The notes under the pieces: generated by a model
What the model was told of the DNA's origin: nothing
Databases searched by the model: none
The model's input: the letters and a program-made list of their open reading frames with translations, nothing else
Origin: Galeruca laticollis
Lineage: Eukaryota; Arthropoda; Insecta; Coleoptera; Chrysomelidae
NCBI GenBank assembly: GCA_963921935.1
Contig: OY998177.1
Span: forward strand, 104,585,015 to 104,649,014
Length of the DNA: 64,000 nucleotides
Direction: 5' to 3'
Shown: piece by piece, positions 1 through 11,682 of the stretch
How the letters are laid out: the number at the start of each line of letters is the position of its first letter
Numbering within the stretch: the first letter of the stretch is position 1
Made by a program: the position numbers and the translations under genes

Positions 1-690
1 TTTACAAATCCTCTTTAGTTGCGGGAAAAAAAGAAATTAGACGTTTAATTGAAAATTTGTTAAAAAGTTATGCTATTAAAAAGAAGTCATACTAATTTCT
101 ACATTTGAGTCACAGCTTTTAAAATTAATTATTAATACGTGAATTTTATTTAATAAAGGCATATTCTTATATAAATTTTGAACAAGAATTTGTTGTATCG
201 TTAGATACTTTCTTGGTTATAACTAAATGTGGCAACATTGCTCAAGATTTCAGTACCTGTTAATGTGTCAATAGTAATCTATTTAGTAGTTTTGTCGTTG
301 TTTATTTACCATATAAAGAGAGATGCAAATATCGTCGTAGTATTGTAGTAAATAATGTCAGACGTGGTTTGTTTATACGAGCACCATTACGACTAGAGAG
401 TAAACGTTTAGTTCTTTCGTTATGATGTGTTTTTCAAGACTTTTTAGTGTGAAAACAAACTTTTAAGTTAATTAATTTAATGTTTTTGGATTATCATGGT
501 TCGTCGGTGCCAAGTTTGTCAGCAAAACAGCCGTAATTACCAATGCCATGTAACTACAATACCATCCCCACTTTTTGTAATTCATTCATTATTTCACTAC
601 TAGCGTTAAGAATTGTTGGCCGCAAAAATAAACGTGTTTATGAATGAATAGCCCTCTCTATGTTTATTATTACTCTAAGATTAAAACTAA
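1..690 (+). repeat. Dispersed repeat, copy A (inverted relative to 23605-24241)
   Basis: This stretch matches the reverse complement of 23605-24241 over most of its length with scattered substitutions and small indels. It holds the tail of an open frame (positions 3 to 94, ending in residues KSYAIKKKSY and a stop). From 496 it has a short frame opening MVRRCQVCQQ, directly before a GTAACTAC that could be a splice donor. The Cys pattern of that peptide is faintly THAP- or zinc-finger-like but is too short to assign. Both copies keep the same order, tail first and then the short start, so the repeat unit spans a boundary between two coding pieces. The left edge is cut by the window. Confidence 0.6.
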
Positions 691-1877
691 GATTGAAAAT
701 AGTATGTTACATAATATGGACGAATCTGACAGCAGTTATTCTACACCGGAAGGAATTAAGAGAAAAGCAAGATAGGCTACCCTAGATTTGCAACCTGAAA
801 AGTCAAAAGGAAGATATAAACATTTTACGGATTGGTGATTGTGATCCATGCCGCGAAAGTGGTTTTCCAGACCTATTAACATTTTTGTGGATAGAAAACC
901 GAAAAAATTGTCATTGATCCTTTGACTAATTTTTACTCTCAGATATTTTACAATATTAAAAACTTCAAAGCATAGTAAATCGGCTTTTACAAGTTTCAGT
1001 TCCGTGTCAAATAAAATTTTTTTTGCACCATAAAGTCATCTTCAGGAGAACACCGAAGGACAATAGTAACGATCCAGATCCACATAATTAAGAAAATATT
1101 CTAATTCTTTGCACCTTTTTGATTGTGATTAAAAATGGCTTAATGTTTTCAAAATTAAAGTTTCTACATCAAAACAGCATATTCATAAAGCCTTTCTAAT
1201 AGAATGATTCAGCATATTGGCAGAACATACTTTTGTCAAAACTGTATTATTTTCTTTGTAAAATAATAATTGATACACAGAATGAAAGCGTCCGAAATTT
1301 ACACTTGCATTATCAACAGAGTAGTAAGACATGTAACGATAGCCCAGCTTGTTCAATTCTTTTTTTTTCAGTTAGCATAAACAACATATGCTGTTTCGTC
1401 GGAGCATTCCAAAAAATCAAGGAAAAATAATGTTTTGATGGAATGTAGTACCTTAGAAGTATTGGGAATAGCTTAGAGCTTCCATGGTTAGAAGTATCTG
1501 TAGATATTTCCGAAAATACTCCTATGCTAAGCTCACATAATGTATATTCTATTTGGGGCCAAGAACATTAAACGCTATCAAACTCCCATAGTGTTTGTGA
1601 CAATGTGGGAATCGGAATACATTACTAAAGCCAACTACATTGTACAATCTAAAGAATTATAGGAGTGTGCGTTTGAGATTGTAATACATATTTGTACCCT
1701 CTACCGCCAATAGTTTTTCTTGCTCAGAGTTTACAAATTCCCGTCGCAAAAATTACTGTAGGGTTTTATTTTGTTTTTTGTTCTCAGCGCATTCTGCGTG
1801 TCGTTTTATGTCCCCCAAACATTCATACGTAAATAAAAATGATTTTTTGGGCTAAATTAATGCTAGCGCTTAATGAC
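691..1877. other. Unassigned AT-rich sequence
   Basis: No gene is recognised here. A broken frame near 705-835 (opening MLHNMDESDSSYSTPEG, then a stop) looks mildly coding, as does 1233-1430, but neither matches a family I know. The right edge is where Gypsy homology begins, near 1878. Confidence 0.5.
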
Positions 1878-2645
1878 TCTTGCAAACTAGGAACCCCAGT
1901 CACAGGAAAACTAGAACGGGTCGGCTACGAGGGGGCAGCACCGACCCATAATCGTTCCAAAGACCCTCTCATACTGATAGCTTCTCTCAGATGTCGCAAC
2001 GACAGTGTATATGAAGATGGCCTGAAATATACTCTGCTGGTACATCCTGGAGCAACTAGTAACCATTATACGTCCAGAGATAATAACCTCCAAGAAGAAG
2101 CTTTTACCAACGAGACTGCGAAACCGGACAGCCACAGGTGAGTGACAACGTTTACGGGGAGACACGAATCCGATAGGGATTTGGCGCAAAAAAGTTCACG
2201 TATATGGTAATCGTAGCTGACATTAAAGAAGACGTGATTCTGGGAATGGACGTAATGAATCTACATGGTTTCCAGATGGACTTTAGAAACAGAACAATTA
2301 AAGTGGGTTCCGAGGAGGTATTCCTTCATCCATATGAAGGTAGCTCGGTATTGGCAGCTGTACAGGAAGATACCGTTCTACCTGCACGAAGCGAAACCAT
2401 GATAGTAGCATGGCTACAGGGAATCTTGGAGGAAGGTACACCGGTGATGATGGAGCCAAGGAACCACGACGACGAAGTTGGCAAAGGAGTACTAATTGGA
2501 AAAGGATTGGTTACGTCGGCGAAGAAAATCCCAGTACGTGTGATAAACGTGATCCATTACCCAGTTACCATCGAGAAGGGAACCAGAATTGGATCCTGCG
2601 TACCAGTGACGTCCATAGTTCGTCAAACAACGACCACTGACAATT
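1878..2645 (+). pseudogene. Gypsy A gag end and aspartic protease (broken)
   Basis: The frame starting near 2204 (first residues MVIVADIKEDVILGMD) has the ILGMD motif near the end of a retropepsin domain and the C-terminal linker of Gypsy protease. Upstream the homology continues in other frames, so at least two frameshifts have occurred near 1950-2190. The active site, normally DTGAT or DSGAT, reads LLVHPGATS near 2038-2064, so the catalytic Asp has become His. The first bases, near 1878, match the segment after the gag zinc knuckle in the related copy at 42600-42860. The reading ends at the target duplication of the inserted non-LTR element and resumes at 7979. Confidence 0.7.
2634..2645 (+). 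repeat. 12-bp target-site duplication, left copy
   Basis: The sequence ccactgacaatt is repeated exactly at 7967-7978. It flanks the minus-strand non-LTR element and marks its insertion into Gypsy A. A T-run follows at once, as expected for the poly(A) end of an element on the minus strand. Confidence 0.85.
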
Positions 2646-3289
2646 TTTTTTAACTCATTCAATGGCACTGGCTACCGCCACCTGGCCAAAACTTCGTATC
2701 TTGTAAAGTATACTCAAGATAGTCTTTATTAGCTTATGGTTTGTCAATTTTCCCAGTATGGAAGAATAAACTATATGAATTGATTAACTGTTTTTCTGTT
2801 ACAATTTTTTTTCTGCACAAATTTTTTTTCCTTTTCAATATTTTTTTTTAATTTTTTATTTTTTTTCATATACATAGGCACTTTCAATGTGTTAGATGCT
2901 TCTATAGCCTTTTTTGAATTTAATATTTTTTTTAATAATTTTTTGGTATTTTTAATCTTCTTTTATTTTTTTAATCTTCTTTTAATTTTTTTTTATTATT
3001 ATTTTTTTTGAGACAGGGACACTTGTTAGGAAAATTTAATTGCCGGAGGACCTCCCGGACAGGTGTAGACTTACACAGGTGTTAATCCTTGTATGGGTAA
3101 CATAAGAGTGGGAAACACAGACTTATTCTATATTTACAACTTTATACCCACGTCATTTATATAATGATGTAATGCAGTGAAACATTCCTGATTGCTTAGT
3201 AGATATTCCAGATTAATGGGTAATGAGATTTTTTTTTGGACTAACTGCTTTAATCCATACTAAAGGAATATGTTTATTGTCAAGTTTTA
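2646..3289 (-). other. 3' untranslated tail of the I-type element
   Basis: T-rich on the plus strand (A-rich in element sense), with long homopolymer runs at 2800-3010. No coding sequence is seen. It is bounded by the target duplication on the left and the RNase H remnant on the right. Confidence 0.6.
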
Positions 3290-5076
3290 TCTGGCGGTGA
3301 AGAGTCAGTATATCAATTATCATGTGATTTTTAACTGATGTAATTGTTGTGGTTTTTATTTTTTACAGTGAGCTTTTGCTATCAGTGAAAACGACGAAGT
3401 TAGTCTTACATGAATTTAGGCACATTTTTAATGCTTCTCTTATTGCAGTGAGTTCCGCTGTGAATATTGAAGAGTGCTCTGGTAGTTTGAATGCCTCATT
3501 TCTATTTATGTTTTTGTAATATACAGCGCATCCAGTGTTACCTGTTCATAATTTGTCCATTTATAATTTATCTCCTGATTTATTATGTGTACATTCTGGT
3601 CATTTTGTGGTTTTTCTATGACAATGGTTGGAGGGTTATCAAATATTTCATATTGTGTTATGTGACTTGCAAAGCTTTCTGTTTGATGTATGGTTTGTTT
3701 ATATTCCTTGACTTGATTATATGATTCTATCAATAGTGGTTTTTTCTTGTGAGCCCAGTATTTGTGACTAATGCATAACTGAGATAAAATTTGAAATTTC
3801 TCTGATATTCCATTATTTTTAGCTATATGTTTTAATGTAAATTTTCCTGCCAGTAAAACCCTTCTTATTTCCATTGGTGATTCTCGAAATTCAGCCTCAA
3901 GTATATTTATTGGTGTACTGTTCAGATATCCACCGGAAATGCGAATACTTCTATTTTTTATTTTTTCTAGTTGGGTTTTGGCGATGTTATGATAGAATAA
4001 TGAGCCATCGTCTAATATTGATCTTATTAACGATCTATAAAGTAAAATTGCTATATTAGGGTCTGCTCCCCATTTTTGCCCACGTATTGACTTTAATATG
4101 TTAGTTGCATCTGCTGCCCTTGTTGTGATGTAGTTAATGTGTTTTTTCCAGTTAAGTTTGATATCCAGATATATACCCAGGAATTTGACATTTGTTTCAT
4201 ATTTAATATTGAACGATGACAGTTTAATGTAACGTGGTGGATTGTACCTTTTTCTTGTAAAACTACAAACGTTGGAATTCTGTTCTGATATTTTCAAGCC
4301 AACTTCCTCGGTACATTTTTCAATAATTGCAATATTCTGTGAAAGGATGTTATTACAGCTGTCTATTTGTTTTGATTCTGCATAGACACATATATCGTCA
4401 GCAAATTGTAATATTTTAGTGTCTGTTGTTAATAAATTTTCTAATTCCTGTGTGTATATTATATAAAGGAGTGGGCTTAAGATGCTTCCTTGTGGTAGAC
4501 CTACATGTGTCTGTTGCATGTCAGTGAGGCCTCTACTCGTTCTGATATATAGCCGACGTGTTGAATATATCTTTAAAATATTTATCATAATTGTCTTTGG
4601 TATGCCGAGAGCCATCATTTTTGTATATAAGATATCCAGGTTTACATTGTCGTATGCTCCTTCTATGTCTAGAAAAATAGCAGAAATTGAGTTGTTTTTA
4701 GTGAAAGCTATTTGGATATCAGTGACCAAATTGGTTAAACTTTCTTGTATAGATCGTTCCCGTCTGGAACCATATTGTGATTTAGGTAATAATTGATTTC
4801 GTTCTAACCAAAATTCTAAGAAAATTTTTCATTAACCGTTCATATGTCTTCAAAACACAAGATGCTAACGATATGGGTCTATATGATTGGTAATTACCAG
4901 GTGGTTTGTCCTTTTCTAATATTGGTATTATTATGTAATCTTTCCAGTCTTGAGGTATTGGGGATTGGTGGGTCCAAATATTATTAAACTGCCTGAGGAT
5001 TTGTTCTTGAGAGTTTCTGCTCAGATTGGCTAACATTGGGTAGTGTATTTGGTCTTTTCCCGGAGACGAGTTGTTA
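3290..5076 (-). pseudogene. I-type element ORF2: reverse transcriptase and RNase H
   Basis: RT of a non-LTR retrotransposon, which copies element RNA at a nicked target. In order: a finger segment near 4782-5036 with YRPISLASC; a palm frame at 3506-4729 with FLDIEGAYDNV, GLPQGSILSPLLY and the catalytic box FADDICVY; then the thumb with FLGIYLDIKLNWKKHI. Past the stop near 3506, other frames give FTAELTAIREAL and VVFTDSKSSL (about 3355-3480), motifs of RNase H. At least two frameshifts or stops separate these parts (near 5050 and 4790). The catalytic DD pair of the RT is kept. Confidence 0.85.
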
Positions 5077-6371
5077 CTAATATAAAAGAGCTATAAGTAG
5101 TTCGTTTATCGTGAATGGTCTATGCAGAAAATCATTTGGTGCTTCAGGTAATTCCATATCAGGTTCCATTTGTGGTACCCAATCTGGAGCCAGTTTACTA
5201 TGAAACTTGGGAATCCACTCATCATCTAAGTCAATAGTTTGATAATTTTCCTGCTTTCTATCTCTATATCTATTTATTCGCTGCCACACTTCTTTAATAG
5301 GGGTACTGCTGTTCATAGAGTTGCAGTAATTCTTCCAAGATTGTCTCTTCATTGCTTTTTTTATTTTTTCAACCATAGCGTCGATGTGTTTGAATTCCAA
5401 TATACGAGTATTTTCAAGGTTAGGATTCTCTCTATATTTGTTATACGCGACTTTCCTTTTCTGGACTGCCTCTTCACATTCTTCATTCCACCACTGCTTT
5501 CCTCTTGATTTGATTGTTTTGACTGTTTGTCGGGGTATCGTTGTTGATGCTATTTTATTGATAGAATCAACTTCGTCTTCATATGTTGGTTCCTCATTGA
5601 TGATTGAGAATATTTCTTCACTGGTTTCTGTATATTTACTCCAGTCTGTTTTCAATATTTTCCATTTTCTGCTGTTGTTGAAACTGAAACTATTTGGCTT
5701 AATCAAGCAATCAATTATAATTGTTAAATGATCAAAACCACAAGGATCATCATGTGTTTTCCATTGGAATAAGTGTGATATATGTGGACTAGTAACTGTT
5801 AAGTCAATGGCACTGGCTCTTGAGTGTAGATTGTATGGAATTAAAGTGGAAGATTCATCATTTAGACAGATGATATTGTTGTCTTCTAAACAGCTTAAAA
5901 GTGTGTTCCCATAAACGTCATTCCACTCACATCCCCATGCCTGGTTATGAGAGTTAAAGTCCCCTCCAATAACAAACGGAGAAGGTATAGATGAAAAAAA
6001 GGAATTCCATACATTTACATCAATATATGTAGCAGGTTTTATATACAAGGATACAAAAGTAATATTATATGAATCACAACTAATAGTTACACATTTATTT
6101 GGTATATCAGGAAAAACAGGTAAAAATACTTCTCTAAATTTTATATATTTTTTATTAGTATAGCTACCCCACCCCTTCCGTCTAGACTGTCGGAACGAAG
6201 GATATTATAAAAGGGAAAATTGACAAATACCCCTGGTCTAAACCAAGATTCTGATAGTAATGCTATGTCTGCATTAGTTTCACTCAAAAGATTTAATAAA
6301 TTCTCTTTATAAGAAATTGCAGATCTGCAATTCCATTGGCAGATCTTAAGTTCTGCCATTGATAGGCCCAT
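5077..6371 (-). pseudogene. I-type element ORF2: APE-like endonuclease
   Basis: N-terminal endonuclease of ORF2, which nicks the target to prime reverse transcription. Motifs in order: QWNCRS and LLSESWF, then GGVAILIK (ORF 6141-6371); after a frameshift near 6140, GGDFNSHNQAWG, SAIDLTV and GFDHLTI (ORF 5077-6048). These are the conserved APE-type positions. The start at 6371 (MGLSMAELKICQWNC) overlaps the ORF1 stop. The segment from 5077 to the RT contains a further stop. The domain is recognisable throughout and only the frame is broken. Confidence 0.85.
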
Positions 6372-7833
6372 TATAGGTTCGTTCTTTTTCGTTTTTGAGT
6401 ATACTAAACAAATCCAATTCTTGTATATCGTATGTATTTTTGGCTTTAAGTTTTTCAGCTATTGTTCTGATTATTTCCAAGAATTGTGGTGTATTTATTA
6501 ATTCCTTTACTTCTTCATCCATTTCTTGATGTTGTGATCTGAGATTAGAACTATATGTAGCTGATTGGGAGATTCCCCCAGAAGTGGAGGGTAGATTGCA
6601 TGGAGCTATAATTTTATTATGTGCTTCTAATGTGAGATTTGGTGAACTGGATCTGGTTCTTTTGGGAGTTTTTATTATTGTTTGAGTATAATAGGATGAC
6701 CTTTTTGGAGGAGATGGCTCAGTCGATGTAACTGTTGCAAATGTTCTTTTTGGAGTTTGATTGTCAGCATCTTTGTATGATACATTTTTTTCAGACATTA
6801 ATTTTTTAATTTCTTTTCGTCGTTTGAATTCGGGACATTCGTTAGTAGCATTGGTATAGTGTGTCCCGTTACAGTGGAAACATTTAGGGGTTATTATTTC
6901 TGTGCAACTATCTGTAGGATGATTACCTTTACACTTTAAACATCTCGTCGATCGTTTTACAGTGCTTACCCAAATGACCATATCTAAAACAATTATAACA
7001 CAAAACCACTTTCTCAACATATGCTTCAACTTCACATATCACGTGATTAATTTCGATATATTTAGGAAGAGTTTGCGATTTAAATATGACTAGTATCGTT
7101 CCAGTTGGGACATACTTGACAGTTTGATCCGGCAATATCACTTTTCTGGATAACCTGTTTGTTGATTCTACTTTGACCCTACAATGCAAATCGTGTTCTT
7201 TGATATTATTTTGAATGTATTCATCTGAATATTCTAGTTCAACTTGTCCAATTAGGCCTCTTCTGTGCAACATAAATCTTGGGATGTACGCAACTAAATT
7301 GCGCTTTGGCAGTTCTGAAGATTTTACTAGTGTATTGGCACTGTTAAAATCTTTACAATTTATTATGATTCTATTTTTACCTATAGATTCTATTGACTTT
7401 ATTTGGTTGTTAATTTCTTTGTGATATTTGTAAATTATTTCTCCAATTTTCATAGCACTTAATTTACCAGTGAAATTTTCTGAAATGTTTTCAATATATA
7501 ATGAATACGGGCCTGTGTCTGTAGATTTAAATAAGTATATTTCTCTTTTTTGTGTCTTACTAGTTATTGTATTGGAATTAGTTTCATGGTAGGGTTTTTT
7601 GCTTTTGTTTACTTTGTTTTTATTATCATTTGGATGTTTTGTAATACTTTAAAAAAATGTACTGATTTCATCATTACTTGCTTTGTTTAAAGTTGAGTTA
7701 TTTTCTTTACATTACCGTTCGAAGAATTATCAATATCCATAGCATCATTATTTTGTTGTTCATTTTGACCAAAACCTGAAAATGCGTCCTGAATTCTAGG
7801 ATCGGGGGGATCTCCGTCCGATTGGTTACTCAT
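6346..7833 (-). pseudogene. I-type element ORF1 (nucleic-acid-binding Gag-like protein)
   Basis: ORF1 of the I-type element, a nucleic-acid-binding protein. A start at 7833 gives MSNQSDGDPPDPRIQDAF, then stops interrupt the frame. The longest pieces are 6929-7453 and 6346-7035, in different frames. The first ends with a CCHC knuckle (CYNCFRYGHLGKHC) and the second holds two more (CLKCKGNHPTDSC, CFHCNGTHYTNATNEC), then a Ser/Pro/Lys-rich tail. Three consecutive knuckles after an RRM-like segment are typical of ORF1 in the Jockey and I groups. It shares its last bases with the ORF2 start. Confidence 0.8.
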
Positions 7834-7966
7834 TATTTTTATTCACTAATTGAAATTACTTCAACTTATTTATTTTAAATGTACATTGGGTTTATTGTTC
7901 AAGACTACTTTTTATGGCACTCCGTAAAACACGTCTATGTACTACAAAATGTAGAATTGTACTACG

Positions 7967-7978
7967 CCACTGACAATT
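7967..7978 (+). repeat. 12-bp target-site duplication, right copy
   Basis: Identical to 2634-2645 and next to the 5' end of the minus-strand non-LTR element. Gypsy A coding similarity resumes at 7979. Confidence 0.85.
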
Positions 7979-9737
7979 CTAATGCCAGATTCGAACAGAT
8001 CTTATCAGTAGCTCGCCAATCCTTGAATTGAGCTGAAAAAAAGAGAATGAGAGAATTTCTATTGCGGTATCGAGATCTATTCATACCAAAAGGAGGAAAG
8101 ACTGGTAGAACATCAGCCATCGAACACAAAATTGATACTGGTGATGCCAAGCCAGTTAGGCAATCAGCTCGAAATCTACCACGAGCGAAGAGACAGGAAG
8201 CTGAAAGAATAATTCGAGAGACGCTAGAAGAAAATGTAATAGAAACATCTACTATTCCATGGGTCTCTCCATAAGTGCTCGTGAAGAAGGAGGATGGAAC
8301 TACGAGATTCTGCATGGACTATCGGCAGCTAAATAATGTGACGAAGAAAGACAGCTATCCTCTGCCTTGAATTGACGATACGCTAGATATTTTGGCCGGC
8401 AGCAAACTGTTTTTCACCTTGGACCTGGAGTTTGGTTATTGGCAAGTAGAAATGGACCCAGAAGCTTTTACCACCGGATCTGGATTGTGGCAATTCAACG
8501 TCGTGCCATTCGGACTCTGTAATGCGCCCGAAACATTTGAAAGACTCATGGAAAATGTCGAGAGGTCTATTTGGACGACATCGTAGTACTGGAAAAGACA
8601 TTTGACGAACACCTGAAGAATTTGGAAGACGTGTTCAAACGACTCCAAGCTGCCCAGCTCATGTTAAATCCGAAGACATGTCAGCTATTCCAAGACGGAG
8701 TCAACTATCTAGGTCATATAGTGAGCAATGAAGGAGTGGCGGTGGATCCAGGTAAAATTTCTTTAATTCAGCAATGGCCGCAACCAACCGACAAACACCA
8801 AATTAGGACCTTCCTTGGATTTTGCAAATACTATAGAATATTTATCAGGAAGTTTGGAGATATTGACAAGCCCCTAACTACACTCACAAAAGAAACAAGA
8901 GCTTTCCAATGGGACGAAGACTGTCAAAGGGCTTTCGAAACCTTGAAGAGGCATTTAACGACGGCGCCGATATTAGGATATTCATTACCAGAGGGAGACT
9001 TTATTCTTGACAGTGATGCAAGCAACTTAGGAATTGGAGGAGTGTTCTCACAAATCCAAGGAAGACAAGAAGGAGTGCTGGGATATTTCAGTAAAGTCCT
9101 TTTCAAACCAGAGCGAAACTACTGCGTCACAAGAAGAGAACTTTTGGCGGTAATGAAGTCCGTGCAACACTTCTACCAGTATCTCTATGGAACGAAGTTC
9201 TTAGTCCGGACTGATCACGCCACACTCAAGTGGTTAATGCAGTTCAAGAATCCCGAGGGCCAGATCGATAGATGGATTGAACGACTTCAAGAGTACGATT
9301 TCAACATCGAACATCGAGCTGGTGTGAGTCACCGAAATGCTGACTCCCTGTCCAGACAGCCGTGCCCAACAGACTGCTCCCATTGCAACATGGCGGAATC
9401 TAGGGAAGCTGCAATTTCAGGAAATACTGTAGTCAACGAAGAATGGTCACTCACCAGGATAAGAGAAAAGCATGTGAATGATCCTCACCTAAAGAAGATT
9501 CAGCAATGGAAGGAAGAAAATCGGCGACCTACATGGCAAGAAGTGTCAAGATTTTCACCGATACTTAAGGCATATTGGGAACAGTGTGACTCCCTTGTCC
9601 TAGAAGAAGAGATATTGAAAAGAGTCCTTGAAAACGATGGTGGTTCCGAGAAGAGAAGACAGATAGTTATCCTGAGAACGAGAGTAGCAAAGTTACTGAG
9701 AAAGTTACACGACAGTTCATCGAGAGGTCATCTGTGA
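7979..9737 (+). pseudogene. Gypsy A reverse transcriptase and RNase H
   Basis: Pol core of Gypsy A. RT begins near 8047 (MREFLLRYRDLFIPKGG) and shows CMDYRQLN, LFFTLDLEFGYWQVEM, VVPFGLCNAPETFERLM and the YLDDIVVL active site at about 8566-8589. Stops occur at 8272 and 8370. A short deletion just before YLDD shifts the frame. From 8571 one 388-residue frame runs through connection and RNase H, with FILDSDASNLGIGG, RRELLAVM and RTDHATLKWLM, ending in SHRNADSLSRQPCP before the integrase linker. The RT and RNase H catalytic Asp residues are present, so the damage is mostly to the frame. Confidence 0.88.
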
Positions 9738-10680
9738 GTGAAGGAAATCCTCCAGCGAGTCCGTGAAATGTTTTATTCGATGCTGTGAAGAACTGGTGTA
9801 AGAAATGTATGACTTGTGTTGCGAGTAATGGACCACATTGCACGAGAAAGGCAAAGAAAATGGTGATATATACATCCTGGTTGAAATGGACTATTTGACA
9901 GAGTGGGTGGAAATTTACGCGATCCCGAATCAAGACGCCACAATTGTCGCGGAGGTATTGCTGAAAGAACTCATTAGCCGATATAGAGTGCCCCTGGATG
10001 TTAACAGCGATCAAGGACGAAATTTCGTGAGCCAGGTATTCCAAGAAATTTATGACACGCTGATAATGAAGAAGACTAGGACAACAGCACAGTCAGATGG
10101 AATGGTCAAAAGAATGAACAGAACTATTGGAAAATACCTGTCCAAAGTAGTTTCAAGCCACCAGAAAGATTGAGACCAGTACCTTTCACTATTTGCGTTG
10201 GCTTATCGATCGGCCATAAATGAATCCTCGGGTAAAACACCTGCGAAAGTTCTATTTGAACGTGAAATTAGGCTTCCTTGTGACCTGGAGCTTGGCTGTC
10301 GGCCTGGGCAAGATCTAGCAGGAGAAGATTAGGTGATCCAACTGAGACGAAGGTTGGACGATGTGCACGAATTGATTGGAACAAATCTTCAAGATGCCAG
10401 TGACAGAATGAAAAAAACGGTACGATACGCAGGCCACAGAAGGCAGTTTCAACGAAGAGGACAAAATATGGTTATAAAACTACAAAAGTACAGAAATCAT
10501 GGGGAGGACTGTACGTAATAAAGAAGAGTATCAACGACGTCATCTATCGTGTAAGAAAGATCCCCAATGGACAACCGAGAGTAGTTCACCAAACCGACTA
10601 GCGCCACTCGAAGGAGACCATAACAAATAGGAAGGGGTGAACCATATATAACAAGAGTCTGACTCAGCCTTCGAAGAATG
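9738..10680 (+). pseudogene. Gypsy A integrase (catalytic residue lost)
   Basis: Remnant of the integrase. The N-terminal zinc-binding segment (GHL before a stop, then CMTC) is split by stops near 9737 and 9789. The core frame at 9838-10173 has VEMDYLTEWVEIYAIP and NSDQGRNFVSQVF, supplying two Asp. The third acidic position of the DDE triad reads VKRMNRT where the related copy at 43720 has VERM, so Glu is replaced by Lys. The C-terminal domain continues in broken frames to VHQT and APLEGD near 10580-10620. The substitution alone would abolish integration. Confidence 0.82.
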
Positions 10681-10681
10681 T

Positions 10682-11218
10682 ATGGGTTCATACGGAGATA
10701 CCGGGAATGTTGGATACGGAGTCACTACAGAACAGAGACAAGATTTGTTCACGCTCCCGGAAGAGTACTTACTGGCGCATAACATCTCCGCCAGTAACAA
10801 ACACGCACGAGGGTTGGCAACCGTCTTTCGAAAGAAGTTTGGTCAATTAGATAAACTTGAAGATCTGATACCAGCCCCTGGCAAGACACTGAGACTCAAA
10901 TACCATTCGCGGTACGTCTTCTACCTGGTAACTAGAAACGAGTTTCCAGATTGATCCACCTACCAGGATGTGCTACGAAACCTTCGAGATCAGTTGGATT
11001 GGGAGTCATCAGGAAGATGATAATGGTGATCCTCCAAGATACCGGTCTCCACATATTAATTCGCAGCTATACCCTTCGTTATCGGTACCCGTTGAAGACA
11101 GTGCGCTGTTATTTCTATACGATCGGAAAGTGCAGACATGGGTCCAGTTGCCGATTCAAACATCCAATAACGGCTACACAGAAGTTCCGGGAGGAACTTC
11201 CTTTCAAGGGGGGGGGGG
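10682..11218 (+). pseudogene. Gypsy A accessory ORF: macro domain plus CCCH zinc finger
   Basis: An extra coding segment between integrase and 3' LTR. The first frame (10682-10954) reads DLFTLPEEYLLAHNISAS and ARGLATVFRKKFG, the pattern of the N-terminal half of macro (ADP-ribose-binding) domains, then YVFYLVTRNEF. A second frame gives STYQDVLRNLRDQLDW. A third (10951-11268) has the domain tail and then CYFYTIGKCRHGSSCRFKH, an exact C-x7-C-x5-C-x3-H finger. The middle of the macro domain, including the glycine-rich loop expected after the helix, seems missing, so this copy is broken. Function in the element is unknown; ADP-ribose binding and RNA binding are inferences from the two motifs. Confidence 0.6.
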
Positions 11219-11219
11219 G
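11206..11219 (+). promoter_or_regulatory. Polypurine tract of Gypsy A
   Basis: AA followed by a run of 12 G directly before the TGTTACG start of the 3' LTR. This is where plus-strand priming would occur. The long G run may be partly a slippage expansion. Confidence 0.7.
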
Positions 11220-11222
11220 TAA

Positions 11223-11682
11223 TGTTACGAAAGCGCACACTGTAGTCTCTGAATCCGATTCTGCCTAAGGTATGTATGAAAGTTAAAATTTTGGCGAATG
11301 CGCAAAGATTTCTTCGGACTGTTTACACTTATTTTTTATGGCCAGTCTTATCTTTACAATTCCAGGGAGTCGGTTGTTTTTGTGAGCCGCAATCTAGAAG
11401 AATCGAGAAAAAAGGCACTTAATATATAGGAGAGGCTACCTACCAAACGGAGTTAGTTTATAATTTTATAACGTAAGGTAAACAGTGAACAAGTAAATAG
11501 TCTAAGTAAATAAACAGTAGTGAAGTGTTAATATAAATTAGTGTAAGTGAATATACTGTGTAGTTAATATTAATTAGTGAATAGTCTTGTGAATAAATAA
11601 ATTAATTTTGTAGACATAGCGACTGTATAAATTTATCCCACCTGTCGTAATGAAAACTTAAATCAAAAAGAAAACCATTACA
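11223..11682 (+). repeat. 3' LTR of Gypsy A
   Basis: Begins TGTTACGAAA and ends ATTACA, 460 bp. It aligns along most of its length with the reverse complement of 43972-44462 (shared blocks include CACACTG near the start, ATGAAAGTTAAAATT, GCCGCAATCTAGAA and TTTATCCCACC near the end), which identifies both as LTRs of one family. No matching 5' LTR is present for this copy. Confidence 0.8.

Larger units (their letters stand above)
2646..7966 (-). mobile_element. I-type non-LTR retrotransposon, near full length
   Basis: The element has ORF1 with three CCHC knuckles. ORF2 carries an APE-type endonuclease, RT and a remnant RNase H. The short T-run at the left edge is its poly(A) end, and a perfect 12-bp duplication lies at both edges. 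The presence of RNase H points to the I group rather than Jockey proper. Length is 5,321 bp with a 5' leader of about 130 bp. ORF2 begins inside the end of ORF1 (ATG at 6371, ORF1 stop at 6346), an overlap usual in these elements. Several frameshifts make this copy inactive. Confidence 0.85.
1878..11682 (+). mobile_element. Gypsy-type LTR retrotransposon A, 5'-truncated, interrupted
   Basis: Protease, reverse transcriptase, RNase H and integrase lie in Gypsy order on the plus strand. They are followed by an extra macro-domain/CCCH-finger ORF, a G-rich polypurine tract and a 3' LTR. The 5' LTR and most of gag are missing. A 5.3-kb non-LTR element on the minus strand (2646-7966) splits it between protease and RT. 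Every domain has stops, frameshifts or lost catalytic residues, so the copy is dead. The same family is seen at 42222-44462, where a 5' LTR and gag start survive. Removing the inserted element leaves about 4.5 kb. Confidence 0.85.

Noticed and set aside
1233..1430. 65-residue plus-strand frame
   Set aside because: No family features, low complexity and no supporting context.
10968..11222. Second plus-strand frame over the macro/CCCH region (MCYETFEISW...)
   Set aside because: Out-of-frame shadow; the zinc-finger pattern is in the overlapping frame 10951-11268.
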